Of a stretch of 6,092 nucleotides of DNA, positions 5,670-6,092 are shown piece by piece. The stretch spans positions 1 to 6,092 of the forward strand of contig JAGACN010000201.1 of the NCBI GenBank assembly GCA_017614095.1, given 5' to 3'. This DNA is from Clostridia bacterium. GTDB taxonomy: Bacteria; Bacillota_A; Clostridia; Oscillospirales; CAG-382. The notes beneath the pieces are model-generated. The model made no database searches, had not been told where the DNA came from, and saw only the letters and a list, made by a program, of their open reading frames with translations. How positions within the stretch are numbered: position 1 is the first letter of the stretch; every line of letters starts with the position of its first letter. The position numbers and the translations under genes are program-made.

Positions 5670-5746
5670 TGGCCCGCTCTGGGGGACTCGAACCCCCGGC
5701 CTTCAGAATCGGAGTCTGACGCTCTATCCAACTGGGCTAAGAGCGG
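5670..5746 (-). tRNA. tRNA-Arg (anticodon CCG)
   Basis: 77 nt including an encoded CCA (5670-5672) and discriminator G (5673). On the minus strand the cloverleaf is: acceptor CCGCTCT (5740-5746) with AGAGCGG (5674-5680), D arm GCCC/GAGC around AGTTGGATA, anticodon stem TCAGA/TCTGA with loop CTCCGAT, a five-base variable loop, and T arm GGGGG-TTCGAGT-CCCCC. The anticodon at 5710-5712 is CCG, which reads the arginine codon CGG. The D stem has a C-A mismatch at positions 12-23, otherwise all stems pair. It begins 13 bp after the prolyl isomerase stop codon and is followed by a hairpin terminator, so it is probably cotranscribed with that gene or started from inside it. Confidence 0.95.
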
Positions 5747-5759
5747 GTATGCGGATCCG

Positions 5760-6092
5760 TCAAAGGATCCGGATGGTTTCAATCACCTGGTCGACAAGCG
5801 GACGGTCCGCAGGATCGGTCTTCACGGAAGCGATGCGATCCACGACCTCCATTCCTTCGGTCACATGACCGAAAGCGGCATACTGGCCGTTCAGGTAAGG
5901 TGCGTTCTGATGAACGATGAAGAACTGGCTTCCGGCAGAATTCGGCCGGTTCGTGCGCGCCATGGAAATGGCGCCGCGGGTATGAGGTATCGGATTCGGA
6001 ACACCGTTCGACCGGAACTCGCCCTTGATCGAATAACCCGGGCCGCCCATACCCGTTCCCTCCGGGTCGCCGCCCTGGATCATGAATCCGGA
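5760..6092 (-). CDS. Cyclophilin-type peptidyl-prolyl cis-trans isomerase (5' end outside window)
   Basis: 110 codons plus TGA; the frame continues past the right edge (three more codons, Ser-Gly-Phe, precede the first Met seen), so the N-terminus is missing. It catalyses cis-trans isomerisation of Xaa-Pro bonds and assists folding. The visible part begins SGFMIQGGDPEGTG, matching the cyclophilin active-site strand (Phe, Met and Gln of the F-M-x-Q-G-G motif), followed by GEF, GAISMARTNRPNSAGSQFFI (the core substrate pocket), APYLNGQYAAFG and GMEVVDRIASV, ending in VIETIRIL. The cyclosporin-site Trp of human cyclophilin A is Tyr here, as often in bacterial forms. The catalytic Arg would lie just outside the window. 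No signal peptide can be judged. Likely a ppiB-type gene; the exact paralogue is not decidable from this fragment. Confidence 0.95.
   Translation of the reverse strand, partial: SGFMIQGGDPEGTGMGGPGYSIKGEFRSNGVPNPIPHTRGAISMARTNRPNSAGSQFFIVHQNAPYLNGQYAAFGHVTEGMEVVDRIASVKTDPADRPLVDQVIETIRIL

Overview
The window reads like a moderately GC-rich Firmicutes chromosome, most plausibly Clostridia-like or Erysipelotrichia-like. This rests on the Firmicutes-type pyridoxamine kinase, a short RsbW-like anti-sigma kinase, a lipoprotein serpin of the kind seen in some gut and anaerobic Firmicutes, AGGA/GGAG-type ribosome binding sites and a textbook sigma-A promoter. The genus cannot be fixed from the sequence.

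Left part (1-2841, plus strand): a probable operon. It holds the tail of an unrecognised gene, a two-helix membrane protein with a PH-like STM3941-type domain and a long acidic tail, a pyridoxamine kinase (vitamin B6 salvage), and a second two-helix membrane protein. The last Shine-Dalgarno sequence overlaps the kinase stop codon. No strong promoter is visible between these genes. A hairpin with A and T tracts on its two sides (2855-2903) closes the operon and can also terminate the gene converging from the right.

Middle part (2912-5453, minus strand): a stand-alone RsbW/GHKL anti-sigma kinase and, upstream of it, a large secreted lipoprotein with a C-terminal serpin (serine or cysteine protease inhibitor) domain. 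The kinase has its own promoter with perfect consensus boxes (TTGACA, 17 bp, TATAAT), overlaid by a dyad that could be a repressor site. The promoter position also settles the kinase start codon, because the longest possible start would lie almost on the transcription start. The serpin has an unknown N-terminal domain of about 130 residues, an acidic Ser/Glu/Asp linker and a full inhibitory-type serpin fold with an elongated reactive loop.

Right part (5635-6092, minus strand): the C-terminal two-thirds of a cyclophilin-type prolyl isomerase, then after only 13 bp a tRNA-Arg(CCG) with encoded CCA, then a hairpin terminator. The tRNA is probably processed from the isomerase transcript or started from within that gene.

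The most noteworthy items are the two-domain serpin lipoprotein, the perfect promoter under a dyad, and the membrane protein with the acidic tail. No CRISPR array, transposase, integrase or phage gene is visible. I do not see a clearly new multi-gene system.
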